Shown piece after piece: positions 16,909-25,355 of a stretch of DNA of 64,000 bases. This DNA comes from Denitrovibrio acetiphilus DSM 12809 (GTDB lineage Bacteria > Chrysiogenota > Deferribacteres > Deferribacterales > Geovibrionaceae), in contig NC_013943.1 of the NCBI RefSeq assembly GCF_000025725.1, positions 310,001 through 374,000 of the forward strand. The letters run 5' to 3'. The notes below the pieces were generated by a model that was not told the origin of the DNA, did not search any database, and was given only the letters and a program-made list of their open reading frames with translations. Within the stretch, counting starts at the first letter, position 1; every line of letters starts with the position of its first letter. A program made the position numbers and the translations under genes.

Positions 16909-17499
16909 ATGAATAACGCAATCGTGGTTAATGACAGTATTTCGCCTTCGACGCAATACAATGTAAACCGCAAAAGCACTAATGACGGCTATAGTACATC
17001 GTTCAGAGACGCTATGGCAGCAAACACTCGTTCATCAGAAGATGAGGTAAATATTTCCTCGTCTGCAACAGACCGGCTCAGGGATGATGTCAGTTTTGAA
17101 GCAGACCATACTGAAAGTGACGAGGCACAGTCTGAAATAGACGATATCTTTGTTCGCATCAATGAACTTCTTATGCTCAAATATCTTTTAAAATACACCG
17201 GAGAGGAAGAAGAGGAGGACGATCAGTCTGACGAATCCGGTGAAAGCGGCATCGTAGATGAAAGTTCCGCAACCGAGGAGGATGAAGCCCGTTACGAATA
17301 CACTAAGATTCTGAGAGAGATCGAGCGTACGAAAGAAGAAGCTCTTGAAAGATTAGGGACTGACAAAAACAGATATGCCCTTGCTATTGAAGCCTATAAT
17401 AAAGTTCAGCAGACTGATGGGAATAGCTCCGGAAAAATCCAGATAAACAATAGTGTACTTGAGAGCGCCGAAGAAAATTCTGCGAATTCTACAGCCTGA
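16909..17499 (+). CDS. Uncharacterised acidic protein, first gene of sigma-54 cluster
   Basis: I recognise no family. The 196-residue product has no signal peptide or membrane helix. Residues 1-55 are polar and probably disordered (Ser, Asn, Thr). A helix follows ('DDIFVRINELLMLKYLLKY', about 79-97), then a very acidic linker (runs of Glu and Asp, 99-125), then a predicted charged coiled-coil ('ILREIERTKEEALERLG', about 132-150). 'DEVNISSSATDRLRDD' faintly resembles the start of FlgM, but the rest does not. A strong ribosome-binding site and a sigma-54 promoter support a real gene. The next gene begins 12 nt downstream. Confidence 0.75.
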   Translation: MNNAIVVNDSISPSTQYNVNRKSTNDGYSTSFRDAMAANTRSSEDEVNISSSATDRLRDDVSFEADHTESDEAQSEIDDIFVRINELLMLKYLLKYTGEEEEEDDQSDESGESGIVDESSATEEDEARYEYTKILREIERTKEEALERLGTDKNRYALAIEAYNKVQQTDGNSSGKIQINNSVLESAEENSANSTA

Positions 17500-17510
17500 G
17501 AGGTCAAGCC

Positions 17511-18203
17511 ATGAATGTCGATAATGCAAATAGTTACAGTAATGAAGTTTCAGTAAGTACGGCAGATTCAAATGCCGAAAAAATGTCACAGCACAAAAGC
17601 TTCAGTAATAATATTTCTAACTATAGTCGCTCAGGGGAGATCTCTCTTAATAATGAGGGTCAAAGGGCGGCAGATAAATCTGCTGTTTTTGAAAGCCTCC
17701 TGACGGAAATGATGCAGGAAGGCAACACGCAGATAAGTGTTAAGCAGGTGCAGATTACAGGCCCAAGGCTGGCTGACAGAGACGGTGCGGATGATTATGA
17801 CAACCTGAAGGAACTTTGCGAGCGCCTCGGGTATATGCTTGATCTGCTGTTTATAAGGAATGGCATACCAAAAGACCCGCCTGTTGAAATAGGATTTTCT
17901 TATACCAGCACTGAAATACAGATAAAAGGGGACAGGGACGATATCGAAGAGCTGACCAGACTGATTAGCGAAGATCCCGATATCGTAGATCAGATAAACA
18001 ATGTTCTTACACTCGCAGGAAGTCTTATCAATATTGCTGAAAGTCTCAGATTTCAGTCTGAGTACCGCACCAGTGACGATCCGGAAGCTATTGTAAGTAA
18101 GTATTCACATCTATTTGAAGACGGCAGAGAAGTTCATAAGGCTATTTTGTCATACGGAGACGGACTGTCACTCGTTTCAGACGGAAATATCTATTCACTA
18201 TAA
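17511..18203 (+). CDS. Uncharacterised protein, second gene of sigma-54 cluster
   Basis: The family is unknown. The 230-residue product has a disordered Ser/Asn-rich N-terminus (1-60) and a folded C-terminal half. From about residue 95 it shares an order of motifs with the protein encoded at 18255: a helix, 'FIRNGIPKDPPVEIGF', 'IQIKGDRDDIEELTRLIS', 'LTLAGSLINIAESL', and near the end 'LSYGDGLSLVSDG'. No catalytic motif is apparent. GAGAGG lies upstream, and the gene is probably cotranscribed with the one at 16909. Confidence 0.75.
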   Translation: MNVDNANSYSNEVSVSTADSNAEKMSQHKSFSNNISNYSRSGEISLNNEGQRAADKSAVFESLLTEMMQEGNTQISVKQVQITGPRLADRDGADDYDNLKELCERLGYMLDLLFIRNGIPKDPPVEIGFSYTSTEIQIKGDRDDIEELTRLISEDPDIVDQINNVLTLAGSLINIAESLRFQSEYRTSDDPEAIVSKYSHLFEDGREVHKAILSYGDGLSLVSDGNIYSL

Positions 18204-18215
18204 TAACATTAAACT

Positions 18216-18231
18216 TGGCGTGCCTCTTGCT
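18216..18231 (+). promoter_or_regulatory. Sigma-54 (-24/-12) promoter before the third cluster gene
   Basis: TTGGCG-N6-CTTGCT has GG at 18217-18218 and GC at 18229-18230 with the required 10-bp spacing, matching TGGC and TTGCT at all key positions. The predicted start near 18242 falls 13 nt upstream of the ATG at 18255, the same arrangement as at 16868-16909. Confidence 0.75.
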
Positions 18232-18254
18232 TTATATGAAGTGAGAGGTGCGTT

Positions 18255-18788
18255 ATGGATCACGATTTTTCAAATTTTAACAACTCCGGCGGCAAGCGTC
18301 AAAAAGAGCGTGGATACATTCAAGACATTGATGCATCAGGCGTTTTACTAAATACACTTACGGCATTTGAAGAGATTGATAAGCTGGAAAATCTGGCTGT
18401 TAATGATGAAGTTGTAGAGGAATCCATAGAGTCATTTCTTCCGAGTCTGGAAAATATCATGGAATTCTCTTCCTACCTGCGTGATAAAATAGAATTCATA
18501 CTTAATATGAACGGATTAGCCAACGATCCTGCTTTTGTTATCGACACTTCGAAGAGCGGCAAAAAAGTCAGCCTGAGTGGTGACAGAAAAGATTTGCGTA
18601 AGGTAAGCAGGCTTATTAATTCCGACAGTGAAACCCGAGATGGTCTTCTCACCCTCCTCAGTATAGCAGGACAAACTTACGAACTTTTACAATCCCTTGA
18701 TAAAGAAGAGAAACCAGCTTTTAATGAATCTGCCCGTATCACGTACTTATACGGAGACGGATACCTCAGCCTCTATAAAGAAGGGTAA
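18255..18788 (+). CDS. Uncharacterised protein, third gene of sigma-54 cluster; paralogue of the second
   Basis: The 177-residue product is of unknown family and has no signal peptide. Its C-terminal 110 residues parallel the product of the gene at 17511: 'ILNMNGLANDPAFVID', 'VSLSGDRKDLRKVSRLIN', 'LTLLSIAGQTYELLQSL' and 'YLYGDGYLSLYKEG'. The N-terminus is short and different. GAGAGG precedes the ATG, and a dedicated sigma-54 promoter lies just upstream. A terminator follows about 100 nt after the stop. Confidence 0.78.
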   Translation: MDHDFSNFNNSGGKRQKERGYIQDIDASGVLLNTLTAFEEIDKLENLAVNDEVVEESIESFLPSLENIMEFSSYLRDKIEFILNMNGLANDPAFVIDTSKSGKKVSLSGDRKDLRKVSRLINSDSETRDGLLTLLSIAGQTYELLQSLDKEEKPAFNESARITYLYGDGYLSLYKEG

Positions 18789-18881
18789 TATAAATCTTTT
18801 TATAGGCAGGCTTCAGCTCATATGGCAGATGGTAAAGCAATTAACCATGAAGCTGTATCAGTTTAGCTGGCTTTGATTTAG

Positions 18882-18908
18882 AAAAGCCCCTCAAATGAAG
18901 GGCTTTTT
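18882..18908. terminator. Bidirectional intrinsic terminator
   Basis: AAAAGCCC (18882-18889) pairs with GGGCTTTT (18900-18907) around a 10-nt loop. The A-run and T-run allow termination on both strands, so it can serve the unknown cluster (+) and glyQ (-). Confidence 0.9.
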
Positions 18909-18979
18909 ATCCATAGTAAGTGACCAAAGGGAACGCAAGAAAAGTTCTCTGTATCTGGTCACGCTTTTGTGTTTTAGTG

Positions 18980-19852
18980 CTACTTCTTAATTAGAGGGAA
19001 GCCGAGTTCCTCTCTGTGTTTGAGATAATTTTCAGCACACATTTTTGCAAGATTGCGCACCCTTACAATATATCCTGTACGTTCGGTGACAGAAATTGCA
19101 TTTCTGGCATCCAGCAGGTTGAAAGAGTGGCTGCATTTCAGGCAATAGTCATAAGCAGGAAGGGGGAGCCCCTTTTCATTTATGCTGATACATTCTTTTT
19201 CATACATTTCGAATAGTTTGAAAAGCATTTCGGTATCTGCATATTCAAAGTTATATCCGGAATGCTGAACTTCATTTTCATGAAAGATGTCGCCGTATGT
19301 TATTCCTGTGGCGTTGTATGTCAGGTCATATACCGACTCCACACCTTGCAGGAACATAGCAATTCTTTCAAGACCATAGGTTATTTCGCCGGAGACAGGC
19401 TTAAGGTCGATGCCTCCTGCCTGCTGAAAGTAAGTGAACTGAGTTATTTCCATACCGTCCAGCCAGACTTCCCAGCCAAGCCCCCATGCGCCAAGGGTTG
19501 GCGACTCCCAGTCGTCTTCTACAAATCTTATGTCATGGTCTTTAGGGTCAACCCCCAGAGTTTTCAGAGACTCAAGGTAGAGCTCCTGAATGTTATCCGG
19601 TGACGGTTTCAGAATAACCTGATATTGGTTAAAGTTCTGAAGTCTGTTAGGGTTCTCACCGTAGCGTCCGTCTGTGGGTCTTCTGCTTGGTTCCACATAG
19701 GCAACATTCCAAGGCTCGGGACCTAGACAGCGCAGAAAAGTGGCAGGGTTGAATGTACCTGCACCAACCTCGATGTCGTAAGGCTGATAGATTACGCATC
19801 CCCTCTCAGCCCAGAATTGGTGAAGTTTCAGTATCACGTCCTGAAAGTGCAT
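18980..19852 (-). CDS. glyQ: Glycyl-tRNA synthetase alpha subunit
   Basis: GlyQ is the catalytic alpha subunit of the alpha2beta2 glycyl-tRNA synthetase. The 290-residue length is typical. Hallmarks are '[29 protein letters not shown]' (split: [17 protein letters not shown]), '[19 protein letters not shown]', '[19 protein letters not shown]' and '[12 protein letters not shown]'. AGGAG precedes the ATG. The beta-subunit gene glyS, usually next to it, is not in this window; downstream there is only the terminator and opposite-strand genes. Confidence 0.96.
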   Translation of the reverse strand: MHFQDVILKLHQFWAERGCVIYQPYDIEVGAGTFNPATFLRCLGPEPWNVAYVEPSRRPTDGRYGENPNRLQNFNQYQVILKPSPDNIQELYLESLKTLGVDPKDHDIRFVEDDWESPTLGAWGLGWEVWLDGMEITQFTYFQQAGGIDLKPVSGEITYGLERIAMFLQGVESVYDLTYNATGITYGDIFHENEVQHSGYNFEYADTEMLFKLFEMYEKECISINEKGLPLPAYDYCLKCSHSFNLLDARNAISVTERTGYIVRVRNLAKMCAENYLKHREELGFPLIKK

Positions 19853-19978
19853 ATATAAAATCTCCTGTTACAGCCACTGCATGGTTTTCAGAGAAGCACC
19901 GTTTGCTTTAAGGCAGGATACTCTACTAAATACCTGTTGCTGTGACAATGAATTATAATTTAGCTGTGCTGGTAGGCA

Positions 19979-21190
19979 CTATTTTTTAGCTCTCTTCGCG
20001 TGTGCTTTAAGCGGAAGAGCATGAAGCTTGATGAATCCGGCTGCGTCAGTCTGATCGTAAGCTCCCTCATCATCTTCCATGGAAACTACTTTTTCATCGT
20101 AAAGTGAGTATTGTGACTCACGTCCGATACATGTGATGTTCCCTTTGTAAAGCTCAAGGCTTACTTTACCGCTGACAAATTCCTGAGTTTTTTCAAGGAG
20201 TGCCATCATAGCGTCCATCTCAGGACAGTACCAGTATCCATTGTAAACCTGAGTTGCAAACCTAGGCATAAGTGTTTCTTTCAGGTTTATAGTCCCGCCG
20301 TCCAGAGTGAGTGCTTCAAGGTCACGGTGTGCAGCGTAAAGTATTGTGCCCCCTGGGGTTTCATATACGCCACGGGATTTCATCCCGACATATCTGCTTT
20401 CAACCATGTCCACACGCCCAACACCGTGTTTTCCGCCCAGTTTGTTCAGAGCACGAAGCATGTTTGCAGGGGAGAGGCTTTCACCGTTAAGCTTGACTGC
20501 CTCGCCTTTGCTGAATTCAAGCTCGATTATCTCAGCTTCGTCAGGTGCGTCTTTCGGGTCTGTTGTGTATTCGAACATCTCTTTCGGAGGTCTCAGTGCA
20601 GGGTCTTCCAGTACGCCAGCTTCAAAGCTGATATGCAGAAGGTTGTCGTCACTGCTCCAAGGCTGCTGGACTGTCGCCTTTACAGGGATTCCGTGTTCAT
20701 GTGCGAAGTCCATAGCTTCCTTACGTCCTTTGATTTTCTCGAAGAACTCAGGGATACGCCATGGGACGATTGTTTTTAAAGCAGGGTCAAGGCTTGCGGC
20801 AGACAGTTCGAAGCGAACCTGATCGTTACCTTTGCCGGTTGCGCCGTGTGCGAGGAATTTCGCACCGGTTTTATGAGCGACTTCCACCATCCCCTTTGTG
20901 ATGATAGGACGTGCAAGAGATGTACCGAGGTAGTAGCGTCCTTCGTAAAGGGCGTTGAATTTAACAGCAGGGTACACGAAATCTTTAACAAATTCTTCCT
21001 GAAGGTCGAGAGCGTAGAAATCAACTGCTCCTGACTGCATAGCTTTTTCACGGATAGCTTCAACGTCCGGAAGCTGACCGAGGTCTGCAACATATGCTAC
21101 AACGTCATAGCCTTTAAGCTGGAGCCATTTCAGTATTACTGATGTGTCCAGACCGCCTGAATATGCGAGAACTACTTTATCTTTTGCCAT
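19979..21190 (-). CDS. argG: Argininosuccinate synthase
   Basis: ArgG joins citrulline and aspartate using ATP in arginine synthesis. The 403-residue protein starts with the ATP-pyrophosphatase loop 'LAYSGGLDTSVILKWL' and contains 'GATGKGNDQVRFE', 'IPVKATVQQPWSSDDNLLHISFE' (split: PWSSDDNLLHISFE) and 'FVSGKVSLELYKGN'. AAGGAG precedes the ATG. It is the last of argD-argF-argG, 60 nt after argF. Confidence 0.97.
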   Translation of the reverse strand: MAKDKVVLAYSGGLDTSVILKWLQLKGYDVVAYVADLGQLPDVEAIREKAMQSGAVDFYALDLQEEFVKDFVYPAVKFNALYEGRYYLGTSLARPIITKGMVEVAHKTGAKFLAHGATGKGNDQVRFELSAASLDPALKTIVPWRIPEFFEKIKGRKEAMDFAHEHGIPVKATVQQPWSSDDNLLHISFEAGVLEDPALRPPKEMFEYTTDPKDAPDEAEIIELEFSKGEAVKLNGESLSPANMLRALNKLGGKHGVGRVDMVESRYVGMKSRGVYETPGGTILYAAHRDLEALTLDGGTINLKETLMPRFATQVYNGYWYCPEMDAMMALLEKTQEFVSGKVSLELYKGNITCIGRESQYSLYDEKVVSMEDDEGAYDQTDAAGFIKLHALPLKAHAKRAKK

Positions 21191-21250
21191 TTTTGTTTCT
21201 CCTTATCGAGAGTGTTGTTAGATGTCTTATTACCAGTGAGGTATATTTGT

Positions 21251-22171
21251 TCAGCTGCCCATAACTTTGAGCATGACTGCTTTTTGTGCATGAAGTCTGT
21301 TTTCCGCTTCGTCCCAGACGATGGATATATCGGATTCATAAACATCTTCTGTTACTTCAAGCCCCATATATGCCGGCAGGCAGTGCATAAATAAAGTTTT
21401 TCTGCCTGTGGCTTCCATAAGTTTTTTATTAACCTGATATCCTGCGAATATCTTTTTGCGCTCTTCCTTTTCTGATTCCTGCCCCATGCTTGCCCATACG
21501 TCAGTATAGATTATGTCGGCGTTTTTTACAGCGTCAAAGGGATCACGGCAGAGCTCAATTTTAGCACCTGTCTGTTTTGCTGCTTCCACTGCTGATTTAA
21601 CAACGGCAGGGTCGCACTCGTAGTTTTCAGGTGATGCAACAGAAATGTCCATGCCGAATTTCGCCGCCCCGTAAAGCCAGCTCTGCGCCATATTGTTTCC
21701 GTCGCCTATATAAGCTACTTTTACATCGAAAGTGTTCATGTGTTCATAAATAGTCTGAACATCTGCCATCACCTGACATGGGTGAAAGTCGTCAGTGAGA
21801 CCGTTTATTACCGGAACATCGGCATTTTCCGCGAGCTCTTCTATTATATCATGACCTTTTGTTCTTATCATGATGCCGTCGACGAACCTTGACAATGTGC
21901 GTGCAGTGTCTTTCACAGTTTCGCCTCTGCCGAGCTGGATGTCATCAGAGCTGAGATAGAGCGCATGTCCGCCCAGCTCATACATGCCCACCTCGAAGGA
22001 TACGCGTGTTCTTGTTGACGGCTTTTCGAATATCATTGCAAGCTTTTTGCCTGCAAGATGATGATGCGTAATACCATTTTTATTTTCAGCTTTCAGCCTG
22101 ATAGCTGTCTGGATCATACTTTTCAGCTCGTCAGTGCTCCAGTCTTTAAGTGTAAGGAAATCTCTCTTCAT
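21251..22171 (-). CDS. argF: Ornithine carbamoyltransferase
   Basis: ArgF makes citrulline from ornithine and carbamoyl phosphate. The 306-residue protein has the carbamoyl-phosphate motif 'FEKPSTRTRVSFE', 'DDFHPCQVMAD', and the ornithine and catalytic motif 'FMHCLPAYMGLEV'. GGAGG precedes the ATG and lies within the end of argD, 3 nt from its stop, so translation is coupled. Confidence 0.97.
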   Translation of the reverse strand: MKRDFLTLKDWSTDELKSMIQTAIRLKAENKNGITHHHLAGKKLAMIFEKPSTRTRVSFEVGMYELGGHALYLSSDDIQLGRGETVKDTARTLSRFVDGIMIRTKGHDIIEELAENADVPVINGLTDDFHPCQVMADVQTIYEHMNTFDVKVAYIGDGNNMAQSWLYGAAKFGMDISVASPENYECDPAVVKSAVEAAKQTGAKIELCRDPFDAVKNADIIYTDVWASMGQESEKEERKKIFAGYQVNKKLMEATGRKTLFMHCLPAYMGLEVTEDVYESDISIVWDEAENRLHAQKAVMLKVMGS

Positions 22172-22174
22172 TTA

Positions 22175-23344
22175 TTAACCTCCAAGCCCGAGATCTGTTG
22201 CGGTCTTGCTTATAAGTTCAAGTCCGGCGTCCAGATCTTCCTGAGATATTGTGAGCGGAGGGTATATCCGCACAACATCGTGACCAGCGGGAACAAGCAG
22301 AAGTTTGTTCTCAATAGCTTTATTTATAAATTCTTTCTGTCTGCCCGGTATTTTGGCTCCGAGCATCATGCCCATACCCAGCACAGTGACATCTGTACCT
22401 TCGAATATGTTTTCCAGCGCCTCTTTCATGTATGCGCCCTTTTCGTTCACTTCTTCAAGGAAGCCGTCGGCGTTCATAACATCAAAAACGGCGAGAGCCG
22501 CAGCACATGCGAGAAAATTACCGCCGAATGTTGTGCCGTGGGTGCCTGGCGTCATGTATTTTGCGAATTCCGGCTTTGCGATCATCGCCCCCATAGGGAC
22601 ACCGTTTGCTATCCCTTTTGCGAGTGTTATCACGTCAGGCTCTATACCGAACTGTTCATACGCAAAGTAACTTCCTGTACGGCAGAAACCAGTCTGTATC
22701 TCGTCAAGGATGAGCATCACGCCCTCTTTACGGCAGAAGTCTGCACATTGTGCAAGGTATTTCTTATTAAGAGCGCAGAGACCGCCTTCACCTTGTATCA
22801 GCTCCAGCATGAATGCTGCAACGTCCCCTTTGTCAACTTCGCGCTTTAGAGCATCGAAGTCGTTAGCGGGGATGTGGGTGAAAAAGTCAGCCACAGGCTC
22901 AAAGCCTTTCTTTATCTTGTCCTGTCCGGTAGCGGACAGTGTCATGTATGAACGTCCGTGGAAAGAGTTTTCCAGAGTTATTACTCTCAGTCTCTTTCCT
23001 TCAAAGTGAGTGTTGCCGTAAATTCGTGCAAGCTTAAGCGCTGCTTCGTTTGCCTCCATACCGGAGTTGCAGAAGAAGACGTCTCCTCCGAAGGATCGTC
23101 GGCTGAGTTTATCCGCAAGTCGCTCCTGAACAGGAATGTTGTAAAGGTTTGAAGTGTGGATAAGCGTGCCTGCCTGTGTGCAGATGGACTCTGTCACCGC
23201 GGGGTGAGAGTGACCAAGGTTGACAACAGATATGCCGCTTCCAAAGTCGAAATAAATTTCGCCTTTGTCATCAGTGAGTCTGCACCCTTCTCCTTTAACA
23301 AAAGAGAGCGGGTAGCGTGCGTAGTTTTTAAATATCGCGGACAT
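22175..23344 (-). CDS. argD: Acetylornithine/succinyldiaminopimelate aminotransferase
   Basis: ArgD is a class III PLP aminotransferase acting in arginine and possibly lysine synthesis. The 389-residue protein has 'YFDFGSGISVVNLGHSHP', 'FCNSGMEANEAALKLAR', 'ILDEIQTGFCRTG' and the PLP lysine in 'TLAKGIANGVPMGAM'. I chose the ATG at 23344 because AAGGTGG lies 4 nt upstream and the protein then begins at the usual place; the frame is open up to 23455 with non-conserved residues. It is the first gene of the arg operon. Confidence 0.95.
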   Translation of the reverse strand: MSAIFKNYARYPLSFVKGEGCRLTDDKGEIYFDFGSGISVVNLGHSHPAVTESICTQAGTLIHTSNLYNIPVQERLADKLSRRSFGGDVFFCNSGMEANEAALKLARIYGNTHFEGKRLRVITLENSFHGRSYMTLSATGQDKIKKGFEPVADFFTHIPANDFDALKREVDKGDVAAFMLELIQGEGGLCALNKKYLAQCADFCRKEGVMLILDEIQTGFCRTGSYFAYEQFGIEPDVITLAKGIANGVPMGAMIAKPEFAKYMTPGTHGTTFGGNFLACAAALAVFDVMNADGFLEEVNEKGAYMKEALENIFEGTDVTVLGMGMMLGAKIPGRQKEFINKAIENKLLLVPAGHDVVRIYPPLTISQEDLDAGLELISKTATDLGLGG

Positions 23345-23606
23345 ATACCACCTTAATGAATTTAATGCTCTGTCAGCAGCCATATTCAGCAGTAAAAAGA
23401 AGAGTCTCAGACCAGCGGGGAGAGGTTCTTCATCTGTACATAAAATGACATACATTATGAGAGCCGGGAAATTAATATTAAAAGCACATTCCTCTTCTTA
23501 GTTCAAGGATTTTCTAGTGTCACGATGTTTTTAATAAGAAATATAAAGAGCATCTTGGGGCTTTCAAAATGGATGATTTTGATATAAGCTTTTATAAGGA
23601 GTATTT

Positions 23607-23756
23607 ATGAGCTTAATGAGTACCACTGCTGTTGACAGATACAGGGCTGCCCACGACTACTTCGGCTCTGCCGGATTTGACCTGAAAAAGGCAATAGTTG
23701 TCGGGGTTCTGCTGTGCTTCATTTTGTTTCTGATATATTACGCAGTTAAAAAATAA
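23607..23756 (+). CDS. Small 49-residue membrane protein
   Basis: An ATG with AAGGAG 6 nt upstream opens a 49-codon frame. The N-terminal half is soluble ('MSLMSTTAVDRYRAAHDYFG') and the C-terminal half is one membrane helix ('VVGVLLCFILFLIYYAV') ending in KK. The stop overlaps the start of the DUF1461 gene (TAATG), which argues for coupled translation and a real gene. Family and function are unknown. Confidence 0.75.
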   Translation: MSLMSTTAVDRYRAAHDYFGSAGFDLKKAIVVGVLLCFILFLIYYAVKK

Positions 23757-24490
23757 TGATAAATACAGTTAGACGTCTTATCCCAAACTTTATTTTGCTG
23801 ATTACACTGATCTATTTTGCGCTATTTGCCGGGTGGTACGTGTGCTATTCCAATTATTTCTTTTTCCCTGTGGTGTACGAACTGGAAGACATACATGGAC
23901 ACGTTCTCGAATATGCTCCACAGAACAGACGCGGGCGTGCTGATTTCGTATATGTAAGCCCTGCTTATCATCTGCGGATATTCGGTGAGATGCTCCACGC
24001 TGTCGAACACGGCGGGGAAGGGCTGGCACAGATCAGTTATCCTGCCGGGAGAGGTAAAAAAAAGTTTCTGACGGGAGCGGAGCAGACTCATCTTCAGGAT
24101 GTCGCGAACCTTCTTACCGCAATACGTTCGGTATGGTATTTGATGCTCGCAGGTTTTGCAGCGTCAGTTGTTTTTATGTCGTATAAAAAGATACGCCCTT
24201 ACAGTATGCGAACTATCAGCTTAGGTACCGTTGTCTGCGGCGGAGTTTTATATGTGTTTTTATCAGTTTTCGGATTTGAAAAGATATTCTACCGTTTGCA
24301 TGAGCTTGTATTCCCCGCAGGTCATAAGTGGTTTTTTTACTATCAGGACTCACTGATGAGCACAATGCTGAAAGCTCCTGACAGCTTTGCCGACATGGGG
24401 CTGATTATGGGTGCTGTTTCTCTCGGGTTGTTTATTGTTGTTTATAAGCTGATCCAGTTTGGCATGAACGGATTTATTTGTAAAAATTAG
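23756..24490 (+). CDS. DUF1461-like integral membrane protein
   Basis: The 244-residue protein has four or five membrane helices (about 9-30, 123-143, 155-175, 215-235) and a periplasmic loop. The stretch 'RLHELVFPAGHKWFFYYQDSLM' (split: RLHELVFPAGHKW, FFYYQDSLM) resembles the conserved FHxxFF-x-W-x-DxL region of TIGR01906/DUF1461 proteins. Function is unknown. It is translationally coupled to the 49-residue membrane protein, and its end overlaps the convergent lpxL-type gene by 17 nt. Confidence 0.65.
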   Translation: MINTVRRLIPNFILLITLIYFALFAGWYVCYSNYFFFPVVYELEDIHGHVLEYAPQNRRGRADFVYVSPAYHLRIFGEMLHAVEHGGEGLAQISYPAGRGKKKFLTGAEQTHLQDVANLLTAIRSVWYLMLAGFAASVVFMSYKKIRPYSMRTISLGTVVCGGVLYVFLSVFGFEKIFYRLHELVFPAGHKWFFYYQDSLMSTMLKAPDSFADMGLIMGAVSLGLFIVVYKLIQFGMNGFICKN

Positions 24491-25355
24491 TCGCCTTGAA
24501 TCTTCCTTCTGCATCGGTGGTTTTTTTGAATCTTTTATGTATAAGATACCACTGCTCCGGGTGTTCTCTGATTATCTCTTCATAAACCTTATTAATACGC
24601 AGTGCGAGGTCATGGGCTCTCTCTTTAGGTTTGAGTGCTTTGTCGGGGTACATCAGAGGATAGGTTATCAGCTTAAACCCTTTCTGCTCCCTCAGTATGA
24701 ATGCCGGAAGTATGGGGTAGTTTCTGCGAACAGCAAGAAGGGGGACGCCCTTTATGAATGTGGTATTAATCCCGAAGAAGGGGACAGCAAAGCAGTCACG
24801 GCTGGTTGCGCTGTGGTCTAAAAAGACTCCTATCGACTCCCCTTTGTCCATGTATCTCTTTATCGATTCAGTCGCATTTCTATGGTAAATGACGCTGACG
24901 ATAGAGTTTTTGCGTTGTTCTCTTATGAATTCGTCAACTTTGGGGTCTTTTAGCTTTCTGCCGACTACTGCGCCCTTTAACCCAAGCTTTTCAGTCATAA
25001 CATAGGAGCCGACTTCCCACCCGCCGAAGTGGGCGGAAACCATAAAGCACGCAAGGTTTTCAGGCTTTTCACCCCGGTGTTCAACGCTTACCATCTTTTC
25101 AAGGAATGCGCTGTCGATATTTTTAGTATAGAAAGATTCTATGTATGAACAAAATGTATGTTTAAAAGAAGATTTGACGATTCTTTTACGGTCTTTCTCC
25201 GGTATGCCTATGATCTCACAGTTTTTATAAGCAACTTTTCTGCGGTCTTGAAGTATGTAGTACATGGCAGAACCGGTTGTCCGCCCTATGAACTCAAGCG
25301 TGTTGAAAGGCAGTCTGCTCAGCAGTGAGTAAAGTATTCTAAGAGTTATATACAC
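24474..25355 (-). CDS. lpxL: Lipid A biosynthesis acyltransferase (LpxL/HtrB family)
   Basis: The 293-residue inner-membrane acyltransferase adds a secondary acyl chain to lipid A. The catalytic motif is 'FMVSAHFGGWEVGSYVM', with His and Glu in the H-x4-E arrangement. 'GVFLDHSATSRDCFAVPFFG' and 'RNYPILPAFILRE' are also family features, and a membrane segment lies near the N-terminus. Its start overlaps waaA by 17 nt, so it belongs to a lipid A/LPS core operon. Confidence 0.9.
   Translation of the reverse strand: MYITLRILYSLLSRLPFNTLEFIGRTTGSAMYYILQDRRKVAYKNCEIIGIPEKDRKRIVKSSFKHTFCSYIESFYTKNIDSAFLEKMVSVEHRGEKPENLACFMVSAHFGGWEVGSYVMTEKLGLKGAVVGRKLKDPKVDEFIREQRKNSIVSVIYHRNATESIKRYMDKGESIGVFLDHSATSRDCFAVPFFGINTTFIKGVPLLAVRRNYPILPAFILREQKGFKLITYPLMYPDKALKPKERAHDLALRINKVYEEIIREHPEQWYLIHKRFKKTTDAEGRFKATNFYK

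Noticed and set aside
16909-17499. FlgM-like anti-sigma-28 factor
   Set aside because: Only a short 'VNISSSA' stretch resembles FlgM. The protein is twice the usual length and the C-terminal sigma-binding helices are not recognisable.
22058-22849. Long plus-strand frames over argF/argD, and similar ones over argG
   Set aside because: Cys- and His-rich translations without domains, fully antisense to well-supported arg genes.
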